A DNA stretch of 62,500 nucleotides from Emiliania huxleyi CCMP1516 (Eukaryota; Haptophyta; Isochrysidales; Noelaerhabdaceae), in NCBI RefSeq assembly GCF_000372725.1, contig NW_005201192.1:929473-991972 (forward strand), written 5' to 3'. The notes beneath the pieces were generated by a model. That model ran no database searches and was not told the DNA's origin. It saw nothing but the letters and a program-made list of their open reading frames with translations. Positions 1 through 9,559 of this stretch are shown piece by piece; position 1 is the first letter of the stretch, and each line of letters begins with the position of its first letter. The translations under genes were made by a program, and so were the position numbers.

Positions 1-75
1 TAATTAAACCTTTTTTCTGTGGCACAAAACACTCATCCAACAGGGTTTGGGATTGGTATCAATCAATCGCATGAT

Positions 76-1140
76 TCAACAAGCTGGGGGGGGTGGGGGG
101 GCCTGCAGCGGCGTGCGCAGGTCGTGGCCCATCGTGCGCGCGAAGGTGCGCAGCGCGTCGGCGCGGATCTGCTCCCGCTCGAGGCGCTGCGAGAGCTGCA
201 GCCGCTCCAGCTGGCTGTGGCTCTCGGCGGCGTGCAGCAGCAGCGAGACGGAGGAGAGCATCTTTGCGCAAAAGTCCGCGAGCGCGAGGAGCGTGAGCTC
301 TGCCGGCTGCGAGAGCAGGTCCGTCTGGGAGGCGAGCCAGAGGGCGGGGAAGAAGCTCCACGAGAGGGCCGTCAGCGTGCTGATGAGTTGGCCCGTGAGC
401 GGGTGCGTCGCCTGGCTCAAGATGTTTGCACACACGCGCCGCAGAGAGATGACCATGTACCCAAAGCTCGTCCCCAGCCAGCCGATGCGCCAAGCCCAAA
501 GCGCGGCGGCTCCGAGCCTCGCGACGGGCTCCGGCACCGCCGCCGTGGCGAGAAAGCCGGCCATCATGATGCTAACGATATTGCGGTGCAGTCGCCGCCC
601 CGCCTTGGTGGTGGAGAGGCTGCTGCCCGAGATGAGGGCGAGGCCGGGTGTCGTGTGCGCCCACAGTACGTATCGCAGTGGCGAGAACGGCCTCCCATAC
701 GTCGAGAGGACCCCGACGCCGTCCGCGAGGGACCAGTACGCGACGCACGCCATCGCCGCGATAGCCATGCCGAGCGCCGACAGCCGCCGGCGATCCGCCG
801 AGGTAGAGAGGAGGCAGGCGATGAAGTTGATAGTCGCGAGCGAGGCGAATGAGGACGCGGAAGCGACACTGACGGCGTCCATCGGCGCGAAGGCAGTGTC
901 GACCGGCGGAGAGGTGGTGATAACGGCCGGCCCAAGCCAGCCAGCCGACACGGTGAGCAGCTCCTCGTAGCCGAGCGTGATGCAGCAGAAGGAGAGGAAG
1001 AGCCAGCCGGCCTCGGCGGAGGGGCGGCACTCCTCAAGCCACTGAGGCAGGCTGAGACGGTCCAGCCCACCATAGAGGAGCAGCACGTCGGCTACGATCG
1101 CGTGAGCCGCAATCAGGCCACGCGCGCCGAGCAGAGCCAT
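76..1140 (-). CDS. Microbial-rhodopsin sensor histidine kinase (3' part beyond window)
   Basis: Predicted light sensor coupled to a phosphorelay. Reading from 1257, helix C carries R195-Y196-x-x-W199-x-x-T202-T203-P204, helix F carries W300-S-F-F303-P304-x-x-W307, and helix G carries D328-F-C-A-K332. These match bacteriorhodopsin R82/W86/T89/T90/P91, W182/Y185/P186/W189 and D212/K216, so K332 is the expected retinal Schiff-base lysine. The D85 and D96 positions are Leu and Ile, so a proton pump is unlikely. An extra hydrophobic segment (about residues 81-105) precedes helix A. After helix G comes an amphipathic linker and a HisKA H-box, G-H378-D-L-R-T-P-L, the phospho-acceptor site. Reading ends 15 codons later at a stop, so an intron is likely. 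The ATPase domain must lie left of the window. The start at 1140 has a GCCATGG context; an ATG at 1257 is in frame. Rhodopsin assignment rests on several spaced motifs; subtype is inferred. Confidence 0.85.
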   Translation of the reverse strand: MALLGARGLIAAHAIVADVLLLYGGLDRLSLPQWLEECRPSAEAGWLFLSFCCITLGYEELLTVSAGWLGPAVITTSPPVDTAFAPMDAVSVASASSFASLATINFIACLLSTSADRRRLSALGMAIAAMACVAYWSLADGVGVLSTYGRPFSPLRYVLWAHTTPGLALISGSSLSTTKAGRRLHRNIVSIMMAGFLATAAVPEPVARLGAAALWAWRIGWLGTSFGYMVISLRRVCANILSQATHPLTGQLISTLTALSWSFFPALWLASQTDLLSQPAELTLLALADFCAKMLSSVSLLLHAAESHSQLERLQLSQRLEREQIRADALRTFARTMGHDLRTPLQAPPPPPAC

Positions 1141-1243
1141 GGCCGGGGCAGGGGTAGGGATCCCGGCCCCCACCGGCACCGCCCCTGCCTTTGACCCTTG
1201 ACCTAGACGCGGAAAACGAATCCGGCGGGGCCGCGCGTGGCAT

Positions 1244-1699
1244 CTAGGGATCCGCATCCGTCACCGTGAGAGCGTCGGCGCCGTCCTTCTTGTACATCTC
1301 CATTGCCGACGCCGCCACCGTCTCCAGGCCCGCCAGAACCTGCACGGCAGTGCCCGCGCCGGTCTGGGTCTTCCGCTGCTCGCGCCGCTGCACCATCTTC
1401 CAATCTTTGCCATCGCGTCGGGAATCGAAGATGCTCTTGACCATGGCGGAGGTGCCCTTCACCGGCGCTCCCGCGACCTCGTTCGCAGTGAGAGCCGCCT
1501 CGTCGAAGGCTCCCCGCTCCTTCGCGGCCTGCTGCGTCCGCACCACCTCCATCGCGTTCGCCGTCTGCGCCTTGAGCTTCGCCACCTTCGCCTTCCTCTC
1601 CCGCTCCGCCGCCGCCTCCCGGTCCTCGCGGCGGTCCGCCAGGGGGTCGTCGCCGCCGTCGTCAGCCACGATCATGGCCGTGACGGCCTCGCCCGCCAT
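1244..1699 (-). CDS. Small charged coiled-coil protein, unknown function
   Basis: An open frame of 151 codons from ATG at 1699 to a stop at 1244. The first third is acidic, followed by a long run rich in Ala, Glu, Lys and Arg predicted to be helical or coiled coil, then a stretch with K-D-W-K-M-V and a more neutral tail. I recognise no domain. Its 3' end overlaps the upstream ATG (1257) of the rhodopsin kinase by a few bases, so either this frame is part of that transcript's leader or the kinase starts at the inner ATG (1140). No splice sites were needed. It could also be a spurious GC-rich frame. Confidence 0.35.
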   Translation of the reverse strand: MAGEAVTAMIVADDGGDDPLADRREDREAAAERERKAKVAKLKAQTANAMEVVRTQQAAKERGAFDEAALTANEVAGAPVKGTSAMVKSIFDSRRDGKDWKMVQRREQRKTQTGAGTAVQVLAGLETVAASAMEMYKKDGADALTVTDADP

Positions 1700-1838
1700 A
1701 TCGTTCTCGCCGGTCGATCGCGCGTCCCAAAAGTCGCCAAAAGTCGCCAAGAAGCGGCGGCGAGTCGCAATCACCCGCCCGCCGTCCCGGCGGTCCCGCA
1801 GCTCGCGCGAATCTCCCTCTTAACCCACACTTAACATC

Positions 1839-1846
1839 TATATAAG
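1839..1846. promoter_or_regulatory. TATATAAG, possible TATA box
   Basis: An AT-rich island in otherwise GC-rich DNA. On the minus strand it reads CTTATATA and lies about 140 bases upstream of the ATG at 1699. It is near-palindromic, so direction cannot be told. A chance match is quite possible. Confidence 0.2.
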
Positions 1847-1849
1847 GGA

Positions 1850-2383
1850 TCCCTACGAGTATAGGGTCGATTCCGCGTGGTACGGGACCCCTCGATCGTC
1901 TCGCCCTCCCTCACTGGTATGTTCATTGGGGGGGGTCATAACAAACACGGTACAGGATCGAGGTGCACGCTGCCGAAGCAGTGTCGTCTCCCCCCTCTCC
2001 CCGACGGCGATGGCGGTGTGACCGATCGAGCTCCAAGAGGAGCTTGTTCAGCATGATCAGGGTGAGCCGAGCAGTTCTCACTCCCTTAGAGCTCGCGGAG
2101 GAGCAAAGGGCGCCCGATTAGCGCTGCGCGCGGCCGGGCAAAAAGCACTTCGAGCGTGCGACTGAGCCTGCCGCGCTCGATCTGGGAGCCACTCGGCGCC
2201 AGGTCGAACGGCGGTCGGCTCGGCCACCGGTGGGTGCGACGCAGGAAAGAGCATCCTGGGCGCCGCATCAACCATCATCTACTACCGCTCCACGCCAAGG
2301 CGCGGGCGGCGGTGCTCGCCGGCGCGCGGCGCTTCGGTGCTCGGGCGCGCTCACCATGTGGTCGTTCGGGGCGGCTCGCACAG

Positions 2384-2453
<70 letters not shown>

Positions 2454-3098
2454 CATGCATGCATGTATGCACAGACACACAGCCCCTTCCCCTTCAAGAC
2501 CTCAAAGGACGAGGCGCAACAACATCTCTCATACGCAGGCCCCGCACCTCTAGCGAAGCCCACAGAGTGGGAGACTCCTATCACCGCCCCTGCGCCCTGC
2601 CACCCAACGGCGTGAGCCTTGCCCTTGGCCGCCTCTGTCAGTGTGCCCGTGATTAGTGAGAGACTGCCAGTGAGAAGCCGGAGGAAGGTCGCTAGTCGAG
2701 AGAGATCGCCAGTGCAAAATACGAATAGGGAGTCCACCGTGCTGCGAGCCTGTCGCTGTCCCTTGTCGGGAGCAGGAGAACTAGGAGAGCGCAACCAGTA
2801 GGAGGCCCGCGCCTGCCCCGCCGGGTGCCGCCGGGTGCAACCTGTCCTATACGAGAGGGGAACTCCTGGGACCCTGTCGTGTGGGTGAACCCTGCCCAGC
2901 CCCCCCCCTCCGTGTCGGCTGTCGCGATGCGCTCCCCGCTCCCGTGAGCCGTGACCCGTGTTTGGTTCTCCTCGTCTCCCCGCCTGTGGGTCCGGCCCTG
3001 ATCCTTACAACGAAGATCCTCTCGGCTCGTGCACAGGTGGGGACCCTGTCCTTAGCTCCCACCCCTCGTTTGTTGTGTCCGCTTTTTTTATTTATTCA
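1850..3098. other. Intergenic stretch with microsatellites and a TTTA-type tail
   Basis: No convincing gene. It holds a dinucleotide tract (2392-2450), and its right end (about 3084-3100) is a T run followed by TTTATTTATTCATT in plus orientation. That tail resembles other TTTA-tailed repeats in the window and may mark the 3' end of a non-LTR retroelement remnant covering about 2500-3100. Frames here are low-complexity or unsupported. Confidence 0.4.
2392..2466. repeat. (AC)n microsatellite followed by (ATGC)n
   Basis: About 59 bases of uninterrupted AC dinucleotides, followed directly by four ATGC units. Compound microsatellite; length is likely to vary between strains. Confidence 0.97.
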
Positions 3099-4181
3099 TT
3101 AGCCGCGGAGGAGCGCGGCTCGCATAAAGCTGCGAGCGCGCGCATCTCGCAGGTCGACGCGGTGGGCGCACTCCTGCTTCCCGAGCACGAGCGCCGGGTC
3201 GATTGCCGGCTCGAGGTCGCAGCAGCAGCAGCCGAAGCACCCGTCGAGCACCTCCTCCTCGCGCGAGCCGCCCGAGAGGATGTGCAGGATCGACGGCACG
3301 GCAACCTCGTGGAAGACGCGCTGCCAAAAGTAGAGGTGCATCAGGTCGCCAAACGCGGCGGCCAGGCGCATGGGGACGTAGTACAGGTCGCTCCACCCGG
3401 CGCACACCGTCCCCGCGCCCACCGCCGCCCACGCTCCGTCAAGCGACGGCGCGCTCTGGCGGTAGCGGCCGAGCAACGCCGTCGCGTTGTGCAGCTGGTG
3501 GGAGGCCCGCATCCCCCTTCGCCACGAGTCAAAGCCGAACCACGGCGCCGCCGCTCGCTCGCCGGCGCCGCTCCGGCCATCCTCGCGGAAGCAGCGCTCC
3601 CGCCAAAAGAGCTCGTCTCGCCCCGCCCGCAGCGCGGCCAGGTCCGACACCAGCAGCCTCGGCGGAACCCTGGAATGGCCCGCAAACGTCGCCACGCCTG
3701 GCCGGGCTGGGACGGCGCGTGGAGGCGCGCTCTTCTGCCACGCCTCGCCGGGGAGGCCCGGCCCGAGCCGCCACACAAAGTCTGCCCGCCGGCGGCGGAG
3801 GCGGGCCGGGTCGACAAAAAAGTCCATGTGCATCAGCAGCACGCCGGACGCCGTCTCGAGCTTTCCGCTCGCGCGGCGCGCCAGCGTCCGCAGCCAGCCC
3901 GGCCCCTTGGACCTCTTCTTCTTTGGGCTCCCTGACGCGGCGAGGGAGAGCATAACCTTGCCGACCGAGTAGAGGTGGCCCTCGCCCGGGTACGAGTCGC
4001 GGTAGTGGAGCCGGCAAGCGATGCCGCCGTGCTCGTCAGTCACGTTGAGGCAGGCCGGGAAGAGGTCTCCCGTGACGATGTGGACGAGGCCCAGGAAGTG
4101 ACGCTCGTAGAGGCGCGTCGTAGGGTAGCGCTCCGGCCGCCAGTGATCCAGGAGCGCAATCACGCGGCCGGGCGCCGCCAT
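3099..4181 (-). CDS. Putative glycosyltransferase-like protein
   Basis: Single-exon frame of 360 codons starting at ATG 4181 (M-A-A-P-G-R-V) and ending at TAA. Visible features are an H-M-D-F segment after a hydrophobic strand (G-V-L-L-M-H-M-D-F-F-V-D, about residue 135), a W-F-G-F-D-S-W motif, a W-S-D-L-Y-Y-V-P motif, and a C-terminal C-F-G-C-C-C-C-D cluster. The D-x-Y-Y-V-P segment followed by a helix and H-E-V-A-V-P resembles sugar-nucleotide-dependent transferases of algae, but I cannot name a family and no clear DxD is seen. An in-frame upstream extension to 4238 adds hydrophobic residues that could be a signal anchor. Function is tentative; the coding call is stronger because codon composition and protein texture are consistent throughout. 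Confidence 0.6.
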   Translation of the reverse strand: MAAPGRVIALLDHWRPERYPTTRLYERHFLGLVHIVTGDLFPACLNVTDEHGGIACRLHYRDSYPGEGHLYSVGKVMLSLAASGSPKKKRSKGPGWLRTLARRASGKLETASGVLLMHMDFFVDPARLRRRRADFVWRLGPGLPGEAWQKSAPPRAVPARPGVATFAGHSRVPPRLLVSDLAALRAGRDELFWRERCFREDGRSGAGERAAAPWFGFDSWRRGMRASHQLHNATALLGRYRQSAPSLDGAWAAVGAGTVCAGWSDLYYVPMRLAAAFGDLMHLYFWQRVFHEVAVPSILHILSGGSREEEVLDGCFGCCCCDLEPAIDPALVLGKQECAHRVDLRDARARSFMRAALLRG

Positions 4182-4605
4182 GTGGGGCGATTGGACCGCT
4201 TGTGTGTTCGGCGGGAGGAACAAAAAGAAGGGGAGCAAAGAAAAAGAAAAAGAAAATTCCGGAGGCGCAAGCGGCTGGCCGGATCACCATCTCTCAAGGC
4301 CCGAGCTTTACGCCGGCGGAGAGAAGAGCCGCAGCCATGGCACTCGGGCAGCCGGGGGGTCGGCCGATGGCCGCTGGCGGCGCCGTGGCGGCGAGGGCCC
4401 CTCGTCGTCGCCCCGGAGGCGCGGCGGCGGCCGGCCGGGCGGTCGGGACGCCATCTGTCACGGGCAGGGCCGTCGCCGAACGAGAGTTTTACCAATATCT
4501 TGTTGCCCAGCGTGTTTCTTCCTGTCGCACGCAACGCTCAACCAAAAGTCGGGTGGGCTGCTGTGGAAGCTCTAGGGTCAAGTGAGCTTGCCGCGCGGCT
4601 GCCAG

Positions 4606-7600
4606 ATGGACGTCGCTGCGTCTTACAATCAGCGGCTGCCCTGGCCCGCGGTTATGGACGTCTCGCCCGAGGACAGGCCCGTCGCCATCCGCACGTCGTC
4701 CATGGGAAGCACGCCGCTCGACACGCACGCAAAGCGGCTGCGCAGCGAGGCGGAGCTCGACTCGTGCCCGCTGCACGAGCCCGACGAGCCCCCGCTGAAG
4801 CGGATGGAGTTCACGCCGTGTCACTCGCCCACGCGCGCCGAGCAGACGCCGCCCGAGGACATGGCCAGCGTCATGCCGCCGAGACGGCTCGCCAGCGTCG
4901 GCTTTGGCACGCCCATCTCGGGCCACCCCATCTGCTGCCCGCTCGTGAGCGAGCTGCGCCTGCGGTACGGCATGCACCAGACGCAGGGCCCGAGAAAGTG
5001 CGCGCTCCCGCCCCACACCCCTTCCCCTCCAGAAAAGCTGTCCCCTGCCCTCCCATGCCCTCCCCTGCCCTCCCCTGCCCGCAACCTGCACGCATGCTGC
5101 GCGCCTCACCCCTCTCTCACCGGCCGCGGCCCGCCCCGCCCGCGCAGCTCGATGGAGGACAGGACGGTGTGCAAGCTCGAGCGCGCCAATGGCGGCTTCG
5201 CGCCTTCGCACGGCTTCTTCGCCGTCCTCGACGGACACGGCGGCTCTGCAGCCGCGGTGTGCGCTCCCCTCCCCCTCCCCTTCTGTGCGCCCCTCGCTCC
5301 CAGCCACACCCAGCGCCTCGCCGCCCGCCCTGCAGGAGCACTGCGCAGAGCGGCTCCACGCCAACCTGGTCGGATCGCACCACTTCCCCGACTTGGTGCC
5401 CACCACCACCCGCTCTCCCTCCCGGACCGCACACACCCCAGTCCCAACGCTGCTTCTGAAACAAGCTGCCCTCCACACCCGACGCGGACGTACATGCCGC
5501 GCCGCCGCAACGCCACTCCTCCGACTCCTCCCCCACACCAGACCCTTCCACAGTGCTTCCACAGTGCCACCACAGCCCCTCCCCGACCTCTGCCCGCTTC
5601 ACCACCCTCTCCTGCATCCTCTCCACCTCCAGACGCCGCCTGCTCTCACGCCCCCCCCCCCCCCCCTCCCCGGCAGGTGCCTGCGCTGCAGGACGCCTTC
5701 CTGCGCACCGACGCCTCGTTCCTCTCCTGGGCCGCCTCGCCCGGGCGGAGGGCAAAGGCGCGCCGCTTGTCGGAGCCTCGGCACACCCCCCTAACCCCCC
5801 CTTCCGCTCTCTCGCTCCCCTCCACGGCCCACCTGCAGAGAGCAAACGCCAAGCAGTGGCGCCCGCATCTCTGCACCGCATCTCTGCACCGCGGCTCTCA
5901 GCTCGACGGCCCCACGGCGCAGGAGTCGCACGCCGGCGCCGCAGCCGTCGCGCTCGTCGTCACGCCGAACCACTTGACGGTCGGGCGCAGCCCGACGCCC
6001 CCACTTGCACGCTGGCCACGCGAGGTGGTGTGACCCGGGAGGAATGGGCCTGCCTCAGGTTGCGCACGCGGGCGACTGCCGCGCCATCCTTGTCAAGAAG
6101 GAAGGGGCGACCCGCTCGTTCGAGGCACCTCCTCCACCTCCTCCACCTCCTCCACCTCCCGTCCTCTCTCGCTCTCTCGCTCTCTCTCTCTCGCTCTCTC
6201 GCTCTCTCGCTCTCTCTCTCGCGCGCGCTCTCTCGCTGTCGCGCACTCTCGCACTCTCTCCCGCCCCTCTCTTCACTACTCCCAGTCCGCTCCCGCTGCA
6301 GGCCCTCACGCACGACCATGTGGCCGAGAGGTCGATCTGCGCCGAGGAGGCTGACCGCGTCGAGCGGGTGCGTGCGCCTCCCCCCCTCCCGCCCTCCTCG
6401 CCCCTCGCGTGCTGCCTTGCTCAGCACCTCTTGCTCAGCACCTCTGTTGCCGGCGAGCAGGCGGGCGCCTCGAACGTGCCCGGCAGCGTGCGGGTGGGAG
6501 AGCACGATTTGCCGATGACACGCGCGTTTGGCAACTTGCGGCTCAAAGTGGCTGCAGGCAGAGACTGGACGCAGGAGGCGGCCAATGCGCAGGTGACGCC
6601 GCTGCCAGACCTCTCCACAGCTCACCACACGCGATCGGCACGGCCACGCCGCCACGACCCAAGCAGGTCGTGACGGCGCTGCCGGACGTGTCCGTCTTTG
6701 CGCGCGGTCCGGACGACCTCGCCGTCGTGGTCGCCTCGGACGGGCTCTTCGGCGAGGTGAGATGCTACCTAGACACTTCCTAGACAGTTCCTAGACATTT
6801 CCTCCTCCTCGGACGGGCTCTTCGGCGAGGTGAGATGCCGCCCGGAGTGAGGACTGCCTAGGACGGGCCCCTCACACAAGAACACACCCCCGGACCCAAG
6901 ACGCACAAGCACAGACAGTCGAGAAGCAGCCGGGCCCTCACACCGCAGCCTCTGGAGGCGGCGAAGTCACCGCCCGCCGACCGTCGGAGACACTACCTAG
7001 ACACTTCCTAGACATTTCCTCCTCGCCTCCCCAGGTGCTCTCGTCCGAGCACGTTGCCGAGTACACCCGCGCCGCCCTGCAAGAGAACGCTGCGACGGGC
7101 GACGCAGAGGGCATGGCTGCGCGCAGGCTGGTGGAGCGCGCCATCCACCACCAGTCGTCGGACAACGTCTCGGTGGCCGTCGCCTCTGGAGGGTCGAGAG
7201 CGCGTGACAGGATTGCTCAGCACCGCATCACCGCCTCTCAGGTCGTCGTCGTCTCGCTCGAACCTTCCGAGGGCTCGGCGGTGCCGCCGCAGCTTCGCCA
7301 CACCTTGCCCCACCGCCAAGCAGCGCTCTGCTTCAACCCGCCTCGCCATGACCAGGCGTCGCCGGACCTCGCGCAGGAGAGTCCGGACTTGCTGCGCGAG
7401 GACTCGACGGCGACGCAGTCTTTCTCGCCCGGCCGGCGCGTCGCGTCTAGTCGAACACACCACGTCAAGACTCAGTCCCGCGCTGAGTCTCTAGGCCCCC
7501 CCCCCCCTTCTTCTTCCACACACTGCTCCAGCCCCCCTCTCCCGCCTTTCCTTGCTTGGCTCTTGCTCAGCCGTGACACGTCCAACGGCGATCGCCACGC

Positions 7601-7685
7601 AGGCCGACGGTGCTCGAGAAGCTGTCGCTGCCTTTCGGCGCCGCGCGCCCTATTGAGTCGCGCCCGCCTAATGGAGCCCTTATGA
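4606..7685 (+). CDS. PP2C-type Ser/Thr protein phosphatase, about 11 exons
   Basis: Metal-dependent (PPM family) phosphatase. Exons inferred from motifs and phase: 4606-4997, 5148-5256, 5336-5395, 5677-5757, 5923-5979, 6059-6106, 6302-6367, 6461-6592, 6667-6756, 7035-about 7178, and from 7242. Every junction except the 7178 one was checked and keeps frame. Motifs in order: S-M-E-D-R, F-A-V-L-D-G-H-G-G, A-H-A-G-D-C-R-A-I-L, L-T-H-D-H, M-T-R-A-F-G-N, V-A-S-D-G-L-F-G-E and S-S-D-N-V-S-V. The metal-binding Asp residues of the family are all present, so it should be active. The N-terminal 130 residues are family-unspecific and polar (regulatory or targeting). Several introns use GC donors (after 5757 and 6106), one holds (CT)n, and two hold tandem TAGACA-type repeats. 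The 3' end is the weakest part; the frame runs to 7685. Confidence 0.88.
6767..7020. repeat. Intronic (C)TAGACANTTCC short tandem repeats, two clusters
   Basis: Inside one PP2C intron, 6767-6803 and 6990-7020 each carry two to three units of an 11-base motif, TAGACACTTCC and close variants. The segment CGGACGGGCTCTTCGGCGAGG is also repeated, at the preceding exon end (about 6738) and at 6808, so the exon edge was locally duplicated into the intron. The unit is close to the GAGACACTTCC minisatellite at 58614. Confidence 0.8.
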
Positions 7686-7689
7686 CACG

Positions 7690-8180
7690 CCCCCACGCCG
7701 CGTCCCCGCAGGCGAAGCCTATCCGGAGGAAGTGCGGGCGAGACGCTCGCTGTCCCCCGAGGAGGAGCGATCGTGAGGCGGAGGTTGCTCGGCTCTGAAG
7801 AGAGCGCGAGCGCTTACGAGGACCCGTCGGAGGGAGTCGGCGCGGCGAAGGGGGGGGGCGCAACCTTCTACTTTGGGTGTGGTGCGCACAGTCCAGTCTG
7901 TGCCCGCCTTTGCCGCCGCGGAGAGTGTGAGAGAGAGGAGCGGAGCCGGAGGGTCTGCTTGTGCAGGTTTGTGCCTGCCCCGTCCGAGCTTGCTGCGATG
8001 GACGAGGGCGCACAGGGGGCACTTAGCGTACTGACGTACAGGGTTAGGTCGCTCGCGGGCGGTCGCCGCCCCGCGTTGCGCTCACAAAAGCATGGGTGAA
8101 CCCAGCGGGTGAACACGATTTCTCTTCCTACACATCCTAAAATACAAAAATGGAGTTGGTACTCTAAAAACTAAATCGGA
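7690..8180 (+). other. 3' flank of the PP2C gene
   Basis: No recognised domain. An open frame from about 7773 to 8099 encodes a charged, low-complexity peptide. It could be a further C-terminal exon or untranslated region of the phosphatase gene. AT-rich sequence follows at about 8130-8190. Confidence 0.25.
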
Positions 8181-8186
8181 AGAAAA

Positions 8187-8632
8187 TAAATAAATAAAAA
8201 CGGACACCTCTCTACTGTGAGATGGGTAAAAAGGAACAGGTCCCCGCCCTTGCGATCTTTGAGCAGGGTTCTTTGTGGGTGTGGTCGGCGACTAGCCGGG
8301 GTCGTCCTCCCGATGGGGGACTAGCGCACTAGCCGTCTCTTCCACATGCGCGATGCGGCATGGACATGGTCCCTCGGGTCCCTGCTGCTCCTAATCTCTT
8401 CGTACATCCTCCTGCTGATCTCCGCAAAGTCCTGCTCCCTCCCTCGTCTCGCCCTGCGCGTCTGCTCCGCCTCACCGTCTTCTGCCCTGCGTCGTCTGGC
8501 GACGGGTCCTCCATAGTCGGTCGAGGTCGCCGCCCTCCTCGTGCCTCTTCCCAACGTTCCCTCGGCGGCCGATGCCGTCTGCTCCGGCTCCCCAGTCCCC
8601 GGCTCTGCCCTGCTCTCGTCTGCGCTAGTATT
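8187..8632 (-). mobile_element. 5'-truncated TTTA-tailed retroelement copy
   Basis: Nearly identical over about 430 bases to 49383-49800. Both begin, in plus coordinates, with AAATAAATAAATAAA, then ACGGACACCTCT and GATGGGTAAAAAGGAACAGG. Reading on the minus strand, the element ends in a (TTTA)n tail, as expected for a non-LTR retrotransposon 3' end. Homology stops near 8632 inside the ORF of the longer copy, i.e. 5' truncation. It encodes only the C-terminal Arg-rich part of that ORF (M-Y-E-E-I-R-S-S-R-D-P-R-D-H). Small indels relative to the other copy show it is not recent. Confidence 0.75.
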
Positions 8633-8639
8633 AAAGAAA

Positions 8640-9229
8640 GCTGGGCTAGAGACCGCTATTAATATGAGTATGAGCTATGACCTATGAGAGTCCGGCGTGT
8701 ACGCGCCCCCCCGGCGCCCGCCGTGCCGATCGAGAGCGCATCACACGAAGGGGGCGTGTGTGAGGATATACGATTGGGTGTCGCACACGCTTGTCGCCAA
8801 TGAGCAATGTCGGGGCGGCCGCTGTCCCGCTGGCGAGCGACGCGGCACACGCGCTCACGCTCTGAACATGAACAAACAGTACACGTACTCACACACCTGT
8901 GCGCTGTGGAGCCAACCTTGACCTTGTGTCCGGCTACACACCGGCAGTCTCTCTCCCTCTGAAAATCGCTCGAAGGTTGCTGCGAGGCCGAGGGTGCTCC
9001 CGCCACTTCTTCTTCTCTCTCGAACACATTGTCCGTCGCTGCCCGGGGATTGATCTCCCACTCTTGTGTGTCATTACCCATTCAACACTCCACGTGTGTC
9101 TTTACTCGATCCCAATTATTGGGAATTGGGTTCGTATATTCGGATACGACGTAGTCTGCACTCCACTGCCCAGGCTCGTCGCCAGGGACGGCGGGGTTAG
9201 ACCGGCCTCCCAACTACGTTGTGTCCGTT
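8640..9229. other. No gene seen
   Basis: Mixed-composition intergenic DNA. No conserved protein motif, RNA gene or clear repeat was identified between the retroelement fragment and the dispersed repeat at 9330. Confidence 0.4.
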
Positions 9230-9329
9230 TGAAGGGGTGGCGCGCCTGCAGGTGAAACAAAGAAAAGGGAGGCCCCATCGATCGTGTGCTCCGATTGCGC
9301 GGTGGGCCGCCCCGCTGTATAGGTGGAGG

Positions 9330-9530
9330 CCCGAATTCTCTTTCAGCCTGCCGGCACCAAAAAGAAACACGGAAGGCCTCCCGTGCCGTATAGGTCCAGA
9401 GCGCCCCTATAGGGGCCTCAGCGCACGCACGCCATGCGATTGCTCCCACGCTGCGCGCTGCGCTGGCCTGCCGCGCGCTCTCTCTGCTCTCTGAGGCGCC
9501 GGGGAAGTCGCCGCCGCCTCGTACATCGGG
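9330..9530. repeat. Dispersed repeat, inverted relative to copies at 29446-29580 and 30137-30186
   Basis: Two blocks match the reverse complement of DNA about 20 kb away. Block 1 (about 9330-9379, around TTTCAGCCTGCCGGCACC) matches about 30137-30186 almost perfectly over 50 bases. Block 2 (about 9400-9530, including CACGCCATGCGATTGCTCCC and AGGCGCCGGGGAAGTCGCCG) matches about 29446-29580. The blocks lie about 20 bases apart here but over 500 bases apart in the other locus. No ORF of known type lies within. Confidence 0.75.
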
Positions 9531-9559
9531 TCATTCTCGCAAAAACGGGGTGATTTTGG

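Noticed and set aside
2156..2656. Coding frames through the (AC)n tract
   Set aside because: Poly His-Thr or Cys-Val translations come from the dinucleotide repeat; no flanking domain.
4160..4605. Short frames between the transferase-like gene and PP2C
   Set aside because: No domain; region is the divergent promoter of the two genes.
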